In this document: in pieces, positions 55,369 to 64,000 of the stretch
How positions within the stretch are numbered: the stretch's first letter is position 1
Layout of the letters: every line of letters starts with the position of its first letter
DNA from: Betaproteobacteria bacterium
GTDB taxonomy: Bacteria > Pseudomonadota > Gammaproteobacteria > Burkholderiales > SG8-39
Direction of reading: 5' to 3'
DNA: 64,000 nt
Assembly (NCBI GenBank): GCA_009693235.1
Contig: SHXR01000003.1
Coordinates: 1 to 64,000, forward strand
Translations under genes and position numbers: made by a program
Notes under the pieces: generated by a model
What the model saw: the letters and a program-made list of their open reading frames with translations, nothing else
Database searches by the model: none
What the model was told of the DNA's origin: nothing

Positions 55369-56313
55369 TCACTCCTGCATCGGGATGCGCGCATCCTGAA
55401 TCAATTTTGCAAACGCTGCGATGTCGCCTTTGTAGCGGGCATCGAATTGCTCAGGGGTGGTGCCGACCGGCTCATAGCCCAAAGTGGGCAGACGATCCTT
55501 CATATCCTGCAGCGCCAGCACTGCGGCGATATCGCGTTGAATTCGCTGGATCGTGTCACGCGGCGTTTGCGTCGGTGCGAGGATGCCGAGCCATCCGGCA
55601 TATTCTGCTTTCGGGAAGCCCCGCTTCGATGATGCCGGGTACATCGGGTAGCGCGCTTGCGCGTTCGGCGCTCGTGACCGCCAAGGCACGGAGCCGTCCC
55701 GCCTTGACATGACCGACGATCGCCGAGGGCGGCAGAAACGCCGCTTGTACTTCGCCACTCACCAAGGCAGGGCCAACCTGCGCATCACCCTTGTACGGCA
55801 CGTGCAGCATGTCAGTGCCGGTGGCCGCCTTGAATAACTCCATGACCAGATGCGGCGCAACGCCCATGCCCGTCGAGCCATAACTGATGCTGCCCGGTTT
55901 CGCCTTGGCCAGATCGACGAGCTCTTTGGCTGACTGAACGCCCAGCTTGGGATTGACTGCGAGGGCCAGGTAGGAGGCAGTAAGCTGGGTGACCGCGGCA
56001 AAGTCCTTGATTGGATCGAATGGCAGCTTTCTATAAAGGCTCGGACTGATCGCCAGACCGTTGGTCGTGATGAGGAGCGTGTAGCCATCGGGGCTGCTTT
56101 CGCTACCGCATCGGTGCCGATGTTGCCGCCCGCGCCCACGCGGTTTTCCACCGGCACCTGCTGGCTCCAGTGGGCACCCAGCTTCTGACTCACTAAACGG
56201 GCCACCGTGTCGACGGCCCCACCCGCCGGAAACGGCACGATCAAGCGCACCGGTTTCGTTGGAAATGTCTGCGCGCACAAAAGACCGCAACCGAGGGCTA
56301 GGACAACGGGCAT
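55369..56313 (-). pseudogene. Bug family substrate-binding protein, two frameshifts
   Basis: The start near MPVVLALGCGLLCAQ opens the signal peptide; a start slightly upstream is possible. Then FPTKPVRLIVPFPAGGAVD and VENRVGAGGNIG. One base is missing in the G4 tract at 56090-56093, where AKAAPDGYTLLITT is restored, and one extra base sits at about 55610, where GLPEAEYAGWLGILAPT is restored. The corrected protein is about 314 residues and has the loop HVPYKGDAQVGPALV. Divergent from the SDR at 56428. Confidence 0.85.
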
Positions 56314-56427
56314 AGCAAGCAATCGCAACCAACTATTTATGGCAGGGCGGATATCCGAAACGTGTGCGACGATGATGGGCAAGTGTTGGTGGATCAAAGC
56401 GATCCATCGTTGCGAACAGGAGATCAC

Positions 56428-57222
56428 GTGTCAAGCATCGAAGTCAAGCCATCGACCGCCGGCATGACGCCGGGACGCGAGCTCGCGGGTAAGGTAGCCC
56501 TGGTTACCGGTGGCGCGCGAAACATTGGCCGTGCGATTTCGCGATCGTTGGCGGCAGGCGGCGCGAAAGTCATGATCAATGCCCGCACCTCTCGCGAGGA
56601 GGCTGAGGCAACCCTCGCGATGATCGAGAGCGCAGGCGGCGACGCAGCGATTCACTATGCCGATGTGACCGATCCCGACGCGGTTGCCGCGATGGTCGAG
56701 GCCACGGTGAAGCGCTTCGGTCGGCTGGACATTCTCGTCAACAATGCCGCGGTGCGCATGGAGGCGCGCTTTGCCGACATCCGGCTCGACGAATGGCGGC
56801 ATGTCATGCACACGGTGTTGGATGGCGCTTTCCTTTGCAGTCAAGCCGTGTTGCCGCATCTGATTCGCGCGGGCGGTGGGGCGATTGTCCATATCGGCGG
56901 TCAATCGGGTCACAAAGGGGCGCGCGAGCGTGTGCATGTGATCACCGCCAAGGCCGGCATTGCCGGCATGACGAAAGCGATGGCAATCGATCTCGCGGAG
57001 GGTGGTATTACGGTGAATTGCGTGGTGCCGGGCTCGATCGATACCGTGCGAGGGCTGCCCGGTGCGCCCGATCGGTCTGAGGAGCGCAAAGCGATTCCGC
57101 CGATCGGCCGGCGCGGCGAACCCGAAGAACTTGCCGCAATGGTGCGCATGCTGTGCGGCCCGGACTCTCGCTTCGTGACCGGGCAGGCCATTCATGTGAA
57201 TGGGGGAGGGTATATGCCGTGA
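56428..57222 (+). CDS. SDR family oxidoreductase, altered YxxxK
   Basis: 264 residues from a GTG after GGAG (56419-56422); an ATG at 56464 is also possible. Cofactor loop VTGGARNIGRAISRS, DILVNNAAVRM, and the Ser region IVHIGGQSGHKG. The Tyr of YxxxK is Val (HVITAKAGIAGM), while Lys is kept. C-terminal ITVNCVVPGSIDT and FVTGQAIHVNGG are typical. The stop overlaps the GTG start of the following Bug gene. Confidence 0.88.
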   Translation: MSSIEVKPSTAGMTPGRELAGKVALVTGGARNIGRAISRSLAAGGAKVMINARTSREEAEATLAMIESAGGDAAIHYADVTDPDAVAAMVEATVKRFGRLDILVNNAAVRMEARFADIRLDEWRHVMHTVLDGAFLCSQAVLPHLIRAGGGAIVHIGGQSGHKGARERVHVITAKAGIAGMTKAMAIDLAEGGITVNCVVPGSIDTVRGLPGAPDRSEERKAIPPIGRRGEPEELAAMVRMLCGPDSRFVTGQAIHVNGGGYMP

Positions 57223-58205
57223 ATCATCTTGCGAAGTGGGCGATCATTGCGGCGTCGGCAGGGTTGCTCGCCGGCATGAATGGCGCGTTCGCCCAGGCGT
57301 GGCCGGTCAAGCCGATTACGTTGATCATTCCCTTTGCGCCAGGCGGTGGCGTCGATGCGAGCGCACGCATTCAGGCGCAGCAAATGGGCGAGCTGCTTGG
57401 CCAGACCATCATCGCAGAAAACGTCGGCGCAGCGGCCGGAATGGTCGGTTCGGGGCGCGTCGCGCGTGCCGAGCCTGACGGCTACACTTTCCTCATCGGC
57501 AATACCGGCACGCATGCGCATTCACAGGCGCTGTACAAGAAGCCGCCCTATAACGCGATGGCCGATTTCGCACCGGTTGGGCTTGTTACCGATTCACCGC
57601 GCATCCTGATCGCGCGCAAAGACCTGCCGGCGAACAATCTGCGCGAATTCATCGCCTACGCCAAGACGAATCACGCCAAGATGCAATTCGGCTCGGCAGG
57701 TGTCGGCTCCGGCACGCATCTGCCGTGCGCGATTCTCGTGAAGACACTTGGGGTCGAGATCACGCATATCCCGTATCGCGGTGCCGGGCCTGCGATGCAG
57801 GACTTGATCGGCGGTCGCATCGATTTCATGTGCGACACGATCCAGACCGGGGCGGCGCAGGCCAAAGCGCAGACGGTGAAAGGGATCGCGGTGATGGCGG
57901 AACGACGGGTCTCGATCATTCCAGAGCTGGCCACCACCGGCGAGCAGGGCTTGCCGGGCGCTGAGGCGAGCGTATGGAACGCATTTTTCCTGCCGAAGGG
58001 CACACCTGATGCGATCGTTCGTCGCATGAACAAGGCGATGAACGACATGCTGGACAACCCGGCGACCAGGAAACGACTGGAAGATCTTGGGCTTGAGATC
58101 GTGCCCGCCGCCAGGCGCACGCCCGAATTCCTCACCAAATTCCTGTCGGAGGAAATTGTGCGCTGGGGCAATGTGATCCGGTCGGCGGGGATTACGCCGG
58201 AGTAA
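57219..58205 (+). CDS. Bug family (TctC) periplasmic substrate-binding protein
   Basis: 328 residues from a GTG in a GTGA overlap with the SDR stop. Signal AIIAASAGLLAGMNGAFA, then WPVKPITLIIPFAPGGGVD, AENVGAAAGMVGSGRVA, EPDGYTFLIGNTG and HIPYRGAGPAMQDLIGG. Intact. The overlap makes coupled translation with the SDR likely. Confidence 0.93.
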   Translation: MNHLAKWAIIAASAGLLAGMNGAFAQAWPVKPITLIIPFAPGGGVDASARIQAQQMGELLGQTIIAENVGAAAGMVGSGRVARAEPDGYTFLIGNTGTHAHSQALYKKPPYNAMADFAPVGLVTDSPRILIARKDLPANNLREFIAYAKTNHAKMQFGSAGVGSGTHLPCAILVKTLGVEITHIPYRGAGPAMQDLIGGRIDFMCDTIQTGAAQAKAQTVKGIAVMAERRVSIIPELATTGEQGLPGAEASVWNAFFLPKGTPDAIVRRMNKAMNDMLDNPATRKRLEDLGLEIVPAARRTPEFLTKFLSEEIVRWGNVIRSAGITPE

Positions 58206-58223
58206 ATTGGCTCAATGCGCTTG

Positions 58224-59249
58224 TCAGTGTGGCCAATGCACCATCGGTAGTCCGGCGACCGGCGACTGAAAGTACGGAATGCGGGTGCCGCGCAGGCTGC
58301 CCAGATAAACAGTTCGGAGGTCAACCCCGCCGAAGGTGACGCTCGCCATCCAGGGCGCAATCGTCCCTTGGGTTGCGAACATCATTTCGCTGGTCAGCGT
58401 GCCGCGATCGGCGTGCGCCATGAACGCGGCGCTGGCAACCGGGTCGCCGTCATCGAGTAATACTTTGAGGTCGCCAGACGGGGTAAGCGCGATCAGGCGA
58501 TCGACCATCACCAAGGTGCACCAAAGATTGCCGAACGAATCGAAGGCAATGCCATCAGGATAGCCACCGAGATGGCTCGGACCGAAGACCTCGCGGTTGG
58601 TGAGCGAACCATCGGCCTGTACCCGCATGCGCGTAATGTTGGGTCCGGTGGTCTCGACGATATAGATCCACTCTTCCTTGGCGTCCATGCGCACTTCATT
58701 GGTGAAGTAGAAACCCTCGGCGACGATGCGAATGCCTTTCTCATCGACCAGCGCGAGATAGCCATCTTTCACGCGCTTTGCGGCAGCCGCCGTCCAGGGA
58801 TTTACCATCGTGGAGACCGTGAGCCAGATGCGATCCTTTGAATCGCGCAAGACGAAATTGACCTTGCCGATCGGCCTGCCATCGATGCGGTCATACAGCG
58901 TGCGGGTTTCGCCGGTGCGCGTCATGACCTCCAAGAGATCAGTGCCGAAGTTAGAAATAAGGATGTCCCCATTCTTGGCAAAGGCTAGTCCGTTCGGCAG
59001 CGTGCCCTGGGTAAAGCGCGATTCCAGATCGCCCGTGGCAGCGAATTTCTTTTCCAACTGCTGACTGATTAGCGCCTGGGTGCCACCGGGGCGGATACGC
59101 ATCACACCGCCCCGGGCGTCGGCCGCCCACAGATCGCCATTGGGCTCGGCGAGAATGCATTCGGGACGCTGCAGGTCTTGCCCGATATAACGAATCGATA
59201 CGCGATCGACGGTAAAGCCGTCGAGGGGATTGCTTGCTGCCATGATCAC
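58224..59249 (-). CDS. SMP-30/gluconolactonase/LRE family protein
   Basis: 341 residues of six-bladed beta-propeller type: RPECILAEPNGDLWAADARG, NGLAFAKNGDILISNFGTD, YFTNEVRMDAKEEWIYIVET and LGGYPDGIAFDSFGNLWCTL. Conserved Glu, Asn and Asp in these segments bind the divalent metal of SMP-30 lactonases. It probably opens a lactone. No signal peptide, so cytoplasmic. Convergent with the Bug gene at 57219. Confidence 0.9.
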   Translation of the reverse strand: MIMAASNPLDGFTVDRVSIRYIGQDLQRPECILAEPNGDLWAADARGGVMRIRPGGTQALISQQLEKKFAATGDLESRFTQGTLPNGLAFAKNGDILISNFGTDLLEVMTRTGETRTLYDRIDGRPIGKVNFVLRDSKDRIWLTVSTMVNPWTAAAAKRVKDGYLALVDEKGIRIVAEGFYFTNEVRMDAKEEWIYIVETTGPNITRMRVQADGSLTNREVFGPSHLGGYPDGIAFDSFGNLWCTLVMVDRLIALTPSGDLKVLLDDGDPVASAAFMAHADRGTLTSEMMFATQGTIAPWMASVTFGGVDLRTVYLGSLRGTRIPYFQSPVAGLPMVHWPH

Positions 59250-59473
59250 TCCTCAGTCATGCTGCGTTAAGGTGCGTCCAGTCACCTGGCCGTACCGTTC
59301 GGGTGCACTGGGTGACGCATCCCCGGCAGGTGGGTCTGACCCTGTTGCGAGCAGACGTGCACGAATACACTATTGATCGTTGAATCGCAATATACTAAAC
59401 CCGTCGGCTCCCCGGGAGGAGGATGTGCAACCGGGAATCAACCACGCCACCCCGACTTTCAAAACGAGGAGAG

Positions 59474-61120
59474 ATGTCAATGATTGCTACCCCATTTTTG
59501 CGAACGTCAGTGACCGCGTTAGTGATGTCGCTCGCGTCCTTGACGGCGACTGCCCAATCGACACTGCGAATCGGCATGACAGCCGCCGACATTCCGAAGA
59601 CGTCGGGTCAGCCCGATCAAGGATTCGAGGGCAATCGCTTCACCGGCATTCCACTGTTTGATGCACTCACGCACTGGGATCTCTCGTCGGCCGACAAAGC
59701 AAGCGTGCTCATACCCGGCCTAGCAACCGATTGGCGCGTGACCGACGCCGACAAGTCGAAGTGGGTCTTTCGGCTGCGTCAAGGCGTGAAATTTCACGAC
59801 GGTACGGACCTCAAGGCCGATGCGATCGTTTGGAATGTTGAGAAAGTATTGAACAAAGACGCACGCCATTTCGCGCCGGATCAGATTGGCGTCACGGTGT
59901 CTCGCATGCCGAACCTGGTATCGGCGCGCCGCATCGACGATTACACCGTCGAGCTCACCACCCGTGAACCCGATAGCTTCCTGCCGCTTAACCTGACCAA
60001 TCTCTTCATCGCCTCACCCGCCCATTGGCAAAAAAAATATGATGCGCTGGGTTCTGTGAGCGATCCGGCTGAACGCGCCAAGCAGGCGTGGGCCGCGTTC
60101 GCTGCAGACCCGTCCGGTTCCGGTCCGTTCAAGATGGCGAAGTTCTCGCCGCGTGAGCGTGCGGAGTACACCAAAAACGACAATTACTGGGATGCGAAGC
60201 GAAAACCAAAGATCGACCGGGTCGTGCTGCTGCCGATGCCGGAAGCCAACTCACGTACAGCTGCGCTCCTCTCCGGACAAGTCGATTGGATCGAGAATCC
60301 GGCACCGGATGCGGTTGCCCAAATCAAGCAAAAAGGCTTCACGGTCTACACGAACGCCCAGCCGCATGTCTGGCCGTGGCAGTTCTCGTTCGCTGAAGGC
60401 TCGCCGTGGCTCGACAAGCGCGTGCGTCAGGCGGCCAATCTTTGCGTCAATCGCGAGGAATTGAAGCAGGCACTTGGCGGATTGATGGAGGTGCCAAAGG
60501 GCACAGTACCGCCTGGCCATCCGTGGTGGGGCAATCCGAAGTTCGAGATCAGGTACGACGTCAAGGCCGCCCAGGCGCTCATGAGTGAAGCGGGCTACTC
60601 GGCCGCGAAGCGTCTTAAAGTGAAGACGATCACGTCTGCCTCGGGTTCGGGCCAGATGCAGCCGGTGTCGATGAACGAGTTCGTGCAGCAGGCGCTGAAG
60701 GCGTGCTACTTCGATGTCGAGCTGGATGTCGTCGAATGGAACGCGCTCTTCACCAACTGGCGCGCGGGCGCCAAGGACCCGACATCGCGCGGCGCCCATG
60801 CCACCAATGTGACGTTCGCGGCGATGGATCCGTTCTTCGCGATGGTGCGATTCACCTCGACCAAGACCTTCCCGCCGGTGTCGAACAACTGGGGCTACTT
60901 TGGTAACGCCGAATTCGACGATCTCATCATGAAGGCCCGCACGTCGTTCGAGGACAAGGCGCGTGATGCGGCATTGGCTCGCTTGCATGCACGCATCGTC
61001 GAGGAGGCGCCGTTCCTGTGGGTCGCGCATGACGTCGGCCCGCGCGCCATGAGCGCGAAAGTAAAAGGCGTCGTACAACCGAAGAGCTGGTTCATCGATA
61101 TCGCGACGATGAGCATGTAA
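59474..61120 (+). CDS. peptide/oligopeptide-type ABC substrate-binding protein (SBP_bac_5)
   Basis: 548 residues; GAGGAG lies upstream and an ATG six bases later (59480) is also possible. The signal peptide runs to LTATAQ. The mature protein reads LFDALTHWDLSSADKASVLI, VFRLRQGVKFHDGTDLKADA, FSPRERAEYTKNDNYWD and RQAANLCVNREELKQALGG, hallmarks of extracellular family 5 binding proteins such as DppA. First gene of a Dpp-type operon. Ligand may be a peptide or another solute. Confidence 0.93.
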   Translation: MSMIATPFLRTSVTALVMSLASLTATAQSTLRIGMTAADIPKTSGQPDQGFEGNRFTGIPLFDALTHWDLSSADKASVLIPGLATDWRVTDADKSKWVFRLRQGVKFHDGTDLKADAIVWNVEKVLNKDARHFAPDQIGVTVSRMPNLVSARRIDDYTVELTTREPDSFLPLNLTNLFIASPAHWQKKYDALGSVSDPAERAKQAWAAFAADPSGSGPFKMAKFSPRERAEYTKNDNYWDAKRKPKIDRVVLLPMPEANSRTAALLSGQVDWIENPAPDAVAQIKQKGFTVYTNAQPHVWPWQFSFAEGSPWLDKRVRQAANLCVNREELKQALGGLMEVPKGTVPPGHPWWGNPKFEIRYDVKAAQALMSEAGYSAAKRLKVKTITSASGSGQMQPVSMNEFVQQALKACYFDVELDVVEWNALFTNWRAGAKDPTSRGAHATNVTFAAMDPFFAMVRFTSTKTFPPVSNNWGYFGNAEFDDLIMKARTSFEDKARDAALARLHARIVEEAPFLWVAHDVGPRAMSAKVKGVVQPKSWFIDIATMSM

Positions 61121-61181
61121 TCGGGACGGTATCGTGCGCGCGGTCGGCCCGCCTGGGCGGCAGCGCTGAACGGCCACCTGC

Positions 61182-62135
61182 ATGGTTCTTTATGCGCTGA
61201 AGCGCGTCGTCTTTACGCTCCCCATCCTCCTTGGCGTAGCGATCGTCTGCTTCGCGCTAGTGCATCTGGCGCCGGGCGACCCGCTGGTGTCGGTGCTGCC
61301 GCCGGATGCGACGCAATCGCTCAAGGAACAGATGATGGCGCTGTACGGGTTCGATCGCCCGTATTACGAGCAGTTCGCGCGCTGGATTGCCCGCGTCGTG
61401 CAAGGCGATCTCGGCACCTCGATCCGCACCGGTCGTCCGGTCGTGCTCGAGGTATCGAAAGCGATCGGCAACACCTTCATGCTCGCTGCGGTGGCGACGG
61501 TGATCGGCTTCATGCTCGGTACGCTGTTCGGATTTGTGGCCGGCTACTTCCGTGATACCTGGCTCGATAAGACGGCCTCCGCGTTGTCGGTGTTCGGGGT
61601 GTCGGTGCCGCACTATTGGCTTGGCATGGTGCTCGTGATCATCTTTGCGGCGACGCTCGGTTGGTTGCCGCCTACCGGTGCCGGGCCGGGTGGCTCGGAA
61701 GACTGGAAATGGAACTGGGAGCATGTGCGCCATCTCGTGCTGCCGGCGGTGACGATGTCAGTGATTCCAATGGGTATCATCGCGCGCACCGTGCGCGCGT
61801 TGGTGGCCGAGACCTTGAGCCAGGAATTCATCGTGGGCCTCCGCGCCAAGGGACTCAGTGAATTTGGCGTGTTCCAGCATGTCGTGAAGAACGCTGCACC
61901 GACCGCGCTCGCGGTGATGGGCATCCAACTTGGCTATCTGCTGGGCGGATCGATCCTGATTGAAACGGTGTTCGCCTGGCCGGGCTCCGGGCTCTTGCTC
62001 AATGATGCGATCTTCCAGCGCGATCTGCCGCTCCTGCAGGGCACGATCCTCGTGCTCGCGCTGTTCTTCGTCGTGTTGAACCTCGCGGTCGATGTTATGC
62101 AGACCGCGCTCGATCCTCGCATTCAGCGCACCTAG
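61182..62135 (+). CDS. DppB-type ABC permease
   Basis: 317 residues. Six membrane segments are expected. N-terminal FTLPILLGVAIVCFALVHLA and the EAA loop LVAETLSQEFIVGLRAKGLS are typical of DppB/OppB. It pairs with the DppC-type permease downstream; the binding protein is upstream. Confidence 0.93.
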   Translation: MVLYALKRVVFTLPILLGVAIVCFALVHLAPGDPLVSVLPPDATQSLKEQMMALYGFDRPYYEQFARWIARVVQGDLGTSIRTGRPVVLEVSKAIGNTFMLAAVATVIGFMLGTLFGFVAGYFRDTWLDKTASALSVFGVSVPHYWLGMVLVIIFAATLGWLPPTGAGPGGSEDWKWNWEHVRHLVLPAVTMSVIPMGIIARTVRALVAETLSQEFIVGLRAKGLSEFGVFQHVVKNAAPTALAVMGIQLGYLLGGSILIETVFAWPGSGLLLNDAIFQRDLPLLQGTILVLALFFVVLNLAVDVMQTALDPRIQRT

Positions 62136-62141
62136 ACGACG

Positions 62142-63026
62142 ATGTTTCTCGCCACGTCTACAAAGTTACTCGAGCCGATTCTCCACTCGCCCGGCTATTG
62201 GCGGACGGTATGGACGCGCTTTCGCCGCGATCCGGTCGCGATCGGTGCGGGCGTTGTGGTGCTGGCACTGATCTTAATGGCGATCTTCGCACCGTTGATT
62301 GCGCCGCAGGATCCATACCAAGGCATGTCGCTGCGCAGGCTCCGCCCGCCCGGCACGCCGGGTTATCTTCTTGGTACCGACGAACTGGGCCGTGACATGC
62401 TCACTCGCCTCATTTACGGCGCGCGCATCTCGCTCTTTATGGGTGTCACACCGGTGTTTGTCGCGTTGTTTCTTGGCACGACCATTGGGGTCGTGGCGGG
62501 TTATCTGGGTGGCTGGACCAACACCATTTTGATGCGCACCGTCGATGTCTTCTTTGCCTTTCCTTCCGTGCTGCTCGCGGTGGCGATGGCCGGTGCGTTA
62601 GGCGCGGGCATCGGGAATGGCTTGATTGCGCTCACGCTGGTGTTCATTCCGCCGATCGCACGGGTGGCGGAAAGCGTTACGACCGGGGTCCGAACGCGCG
62701 ACTTCGTCGAAGCCGCACGGGCGAGTGGTGCAGGCGCGTTCCTCATCATCCGCAAACACGTCCTCGGCAATGTGATGGGGCCCATCTTTGTCTATGCGAT
62801 GAGCCTCATCGCGGTGTCGATGATTCTCGCCTCCGGTCTCTCGTTTCTAGGGCTTGGCGTGAAGCCGCCCGAACCCGATTGGGGTCTCATGCTTAACACC
62901 TTGCGCACGGCCATGTACACGCAGCCGCTTCTTTGCGCGCTGCCCGGTGTGATGATCTTCATCACGTCGATTTCGTTCAACTTACTGACTGATGGATTAC
63001 GGTCAGCGATGGACGTGAAAAGCTAA
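62142..63026 (+). CDS. DppC-type ABC permease
   Basis: 294 residues, six membrane segments. FRRDPVAIGAGVVVLALILM at the N-terminus, GTDELGRDMLTRLIYGARIS and the EAA loop RDFVEAARASGAGAFLIIRK are DppC/OppC features. It begins six bases after the DppB stop. The GLGVKPPEPDWGLMLN motif lies near the C-terminus. Confidence 0.93.
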   Translation: MFLATSTKLLEPILHSPGYWRTVWTRFRRDPVAIGAGVVVLALILMAIFAPLIAPQDPYQGMSLRRLRPPGTPGYLLGTDELGRDMLTRLIYGARISLFMGVTPVFVALFLGTTIGVVAGYLGGWTNTILMRTVDVFFAFPSVLLAVAMAGALGAGIGNGLIALTLVFIPPIARVAESVTTGVRTRDFVEAARASGAGAFLIIRKHVLGNVMGPIFVYAMSLIAVSMILASGLSFLGLGVKPPEPDWGLMLNTLRTAMYTQPLLCALPGVMIFITSISFNLLTDGLRSAMDVKS

Positions 63027-63030
63027 GACT

Positions 63031-64000
63031 ATGCCTCCTATCCAGATAAAAATGGAGCCCGCGAAAGCATCGCCCCTTCTGCAAATCACTGGCCTCAAGA
63101 AGCATTTTCCGGTGAAGACCGGGCTCTTTGGTCGCCCGAGCAGTTCGGTCTACGCCGTTGACGACATCGCGTTTGACGTTCACGCCGGCGAGACGTTGGG
63201 CATCGTGGGTGAGTCCGGTTGCGGTAAATCGACGACGGCACGCCTCTTGATGGGGCTCATTCCGCCGACCGCAGGCACCGTACGCTTCGACGGGAAGATC
63301 GTCGGATCGCCAGCGCTGCCGCTCAAGGAATTTCATCGGCAAGTGCAGATGGTGTTCCAGGACAGCTACGCTTCCCTCAATCCGCGGCTGACAGTAGAGG
63401 AATCGATTGCATTTGGTCCGACCGTGCACGGCGTGTCAAGGCGTGAGGCGATTGCACGGGCGCGCTCGCTGCTGGATCGGGTAGGCCTGGATCCGATTCG
63501 TTTCGCCGGACGTTTCCCACATGAGTTGTCGGGCGGGCAGCGCCAGCGCGTCAACATCGCGCGTGCGCTCGCCCTCGAACCGCGCATCCTGCTGTTGGAC
63601 GAGGCCGTTTCCGCGCTCGACAAGTCGGTCGAGGCGCAGGTGCTCAACCTGCTACTCGATCTGAAAGATGCATTTGGGTTGACGTATCTCTTTATCAGTC
63701 ATGATCTGGAAGTCGTGCGCTTCATGGCGACCCGCGTGCTGGTGATGTATCTAGGCAAGGTTGCCGAACTTGGCCCGACCGAAGCGCTCTACACCAAGAG
63801 CCGTCATCCGTATACGAGTGCATTGTTAGGTTCGCTTCTTTCGATGGATCCCGATCAGCGCACGGAGCGGGCACCGCTCGCGGGCGATCCACCGAATCCA
63901 ATTGATCCGCCGCCGGGTTGCCGCTTCCATACGCGCTGCGCGTTCGCCGAAGCGGTGTGCTCACTGCACGAGCCCGTGTTGCATGCTGCCGGGGCCAGTC
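63031..64000 (+). CDS. oligopeptide/dipeptide ABC ATP-binding protein, partial at window end
   Basis: At least 323 residues, start ATG four bases after the DppC stop, running off the end. LKKHFPVKTGLFGRPSSS is the DppF/OppF-type opening, Walker A is GESGCGKST, the signature is HELSGGQRQRVNIARALA, Walker B LLLDEAVSALD, and FISHDLEVVRFM holds the switch His. The C-terminal GCRFHTRCAFAEAVC is the Cys-containing oligopeptide-transporter tail. A DppD-type partner is not seen before it; it may follow after the window. Confidence 0.92.
   Translation, partial: MPPIQIKMEPAKASPLLQITGLKKHFPVKTGLFGRPSSSVYAVDDIAFDVHAGETLGIVGESGCGKSTTARLLMGLIPPTAGTVRFDGKIVGSPALPLKEFHRQVQMVFQDSYASLNPRLTVEESIAFGPTVHGVSRREAIARARSLLDRVGLDPIRFAGRFPHELSGGQRQRVNIARALALEPRILLLDEAVSALDKSVEAQVLNLLLDLKDAFGLTYLFISHDLEVVRFMATRVLVMYLGKVAELGPTEALYTKSRHPYTSALLGSLLSMDPDQRTERAPLAGDPPNPIDPPPGCRFHTRCAFAEAVCSLHEPVLHAAGAS

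Noticed and set aside
59373-59396. TTGATC and TATACT upstream of the peptide-binding protein
   Set aside because: The spacer is only about 12 bases, too short for a sigma-70 promoter.
60251-61183. 310-residue minus-strand frame
   Set aside because: Antisense to the peptide-binding protein gene; Arg- and His-rich shadow.
1-64000. rRNA, tRNA and CRISPR arrays
   Set aside because: I found no cloverleaf, rRNA core or regularly spaced direct repeats with spacers; a tRNA scan would be decisive.

Overview
The window looks like the accessory part of a GC-rich betaproteobacterial chromosome, most likely Burkholderiales-like. The reasons are eleven Bug-type (TctC family) periplasmic binding proteins, two LIV-type ABC importers, many single-step catabolic enzymes, a chromosomal-type integron integrase and a housekeeping asnS gene embedded among them. 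This placement is an inference from gene content; no rRNA or tRNA gene was seen.

Layout. 1-1910: integron platform, comprising a transposase fragment joined to an attC site, one cassette, a probable attI and an IntI-type integrase with a LexA-like box in its promoter. 2020-5998: VOC protein, Bug protein and SDR in one operon, divergent from an alpha/beta hydrolase. 6015-8270: small proteins (DUF1161, lipocalin-like), a less GC-rich hypothetical gene and an IS3 remnant. 8377-15904: hydrolase-cupin fusion, a complete LIV-type ABC operon, an SDR and a Bug protein. 16053-21244: a second LIV-type set, with its binding protein convergent to the F-G-M-H genes, then a cysteine hydrolase. 21666-27923: lipoprotein methyltransferase, old-yellow-enzyme oxidoreductase, asparaginase-like protein, Bug protein and TauD dioxygenase. 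27941-30076: Ser/Thr kinase plus cyclase-fold membrane protein. 30215-34353: FMN hydroxyacid dehydrogenase, two amidohydrolases and a Bug protein. 34371-36170: three-gene CsgG/DUF4810/DUF799 lipoprotein operon. 36256-40302: GFA protein, fatty acid desaturase, acyl-CoA-dehydrogenase-like protein and Bug protein. 40315-43135: ECF sigma and anti-sigma genes divergent from a Tat-exported metallophosphoesterase and a CuA cupredoxin. 43295-47867: hydrolase, MFS transporter and two tandem paralogous Bug genes. 47967-50034: asnS and a PIN/Phd toxin-antitoxin pair. 50119-59249: aldolase, dienelactone hydrolases, maleate isomerase, SDR, four Bug proteins and an SMP-30 protein. 59474-64000: Dpp-type peptide ABC operon, running off the end.

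How it works together. Most of the window appears devoted to uptake and conversion of organic acids and aromatic breakdown products. Each Bug protein sits next to a different enzyme, and no TctA/TctB membrane partner is present.

Two whole-window observations matter for any reader. First, at least thirteen one-base indels split otherwise intact genes, many of them in short homopolymers, so many apparent pseudogenes are probably sequence errors. Second, a hairpin-bearing dispersed repeat of about 100-130 bp occurs three times in intergenic DNA.
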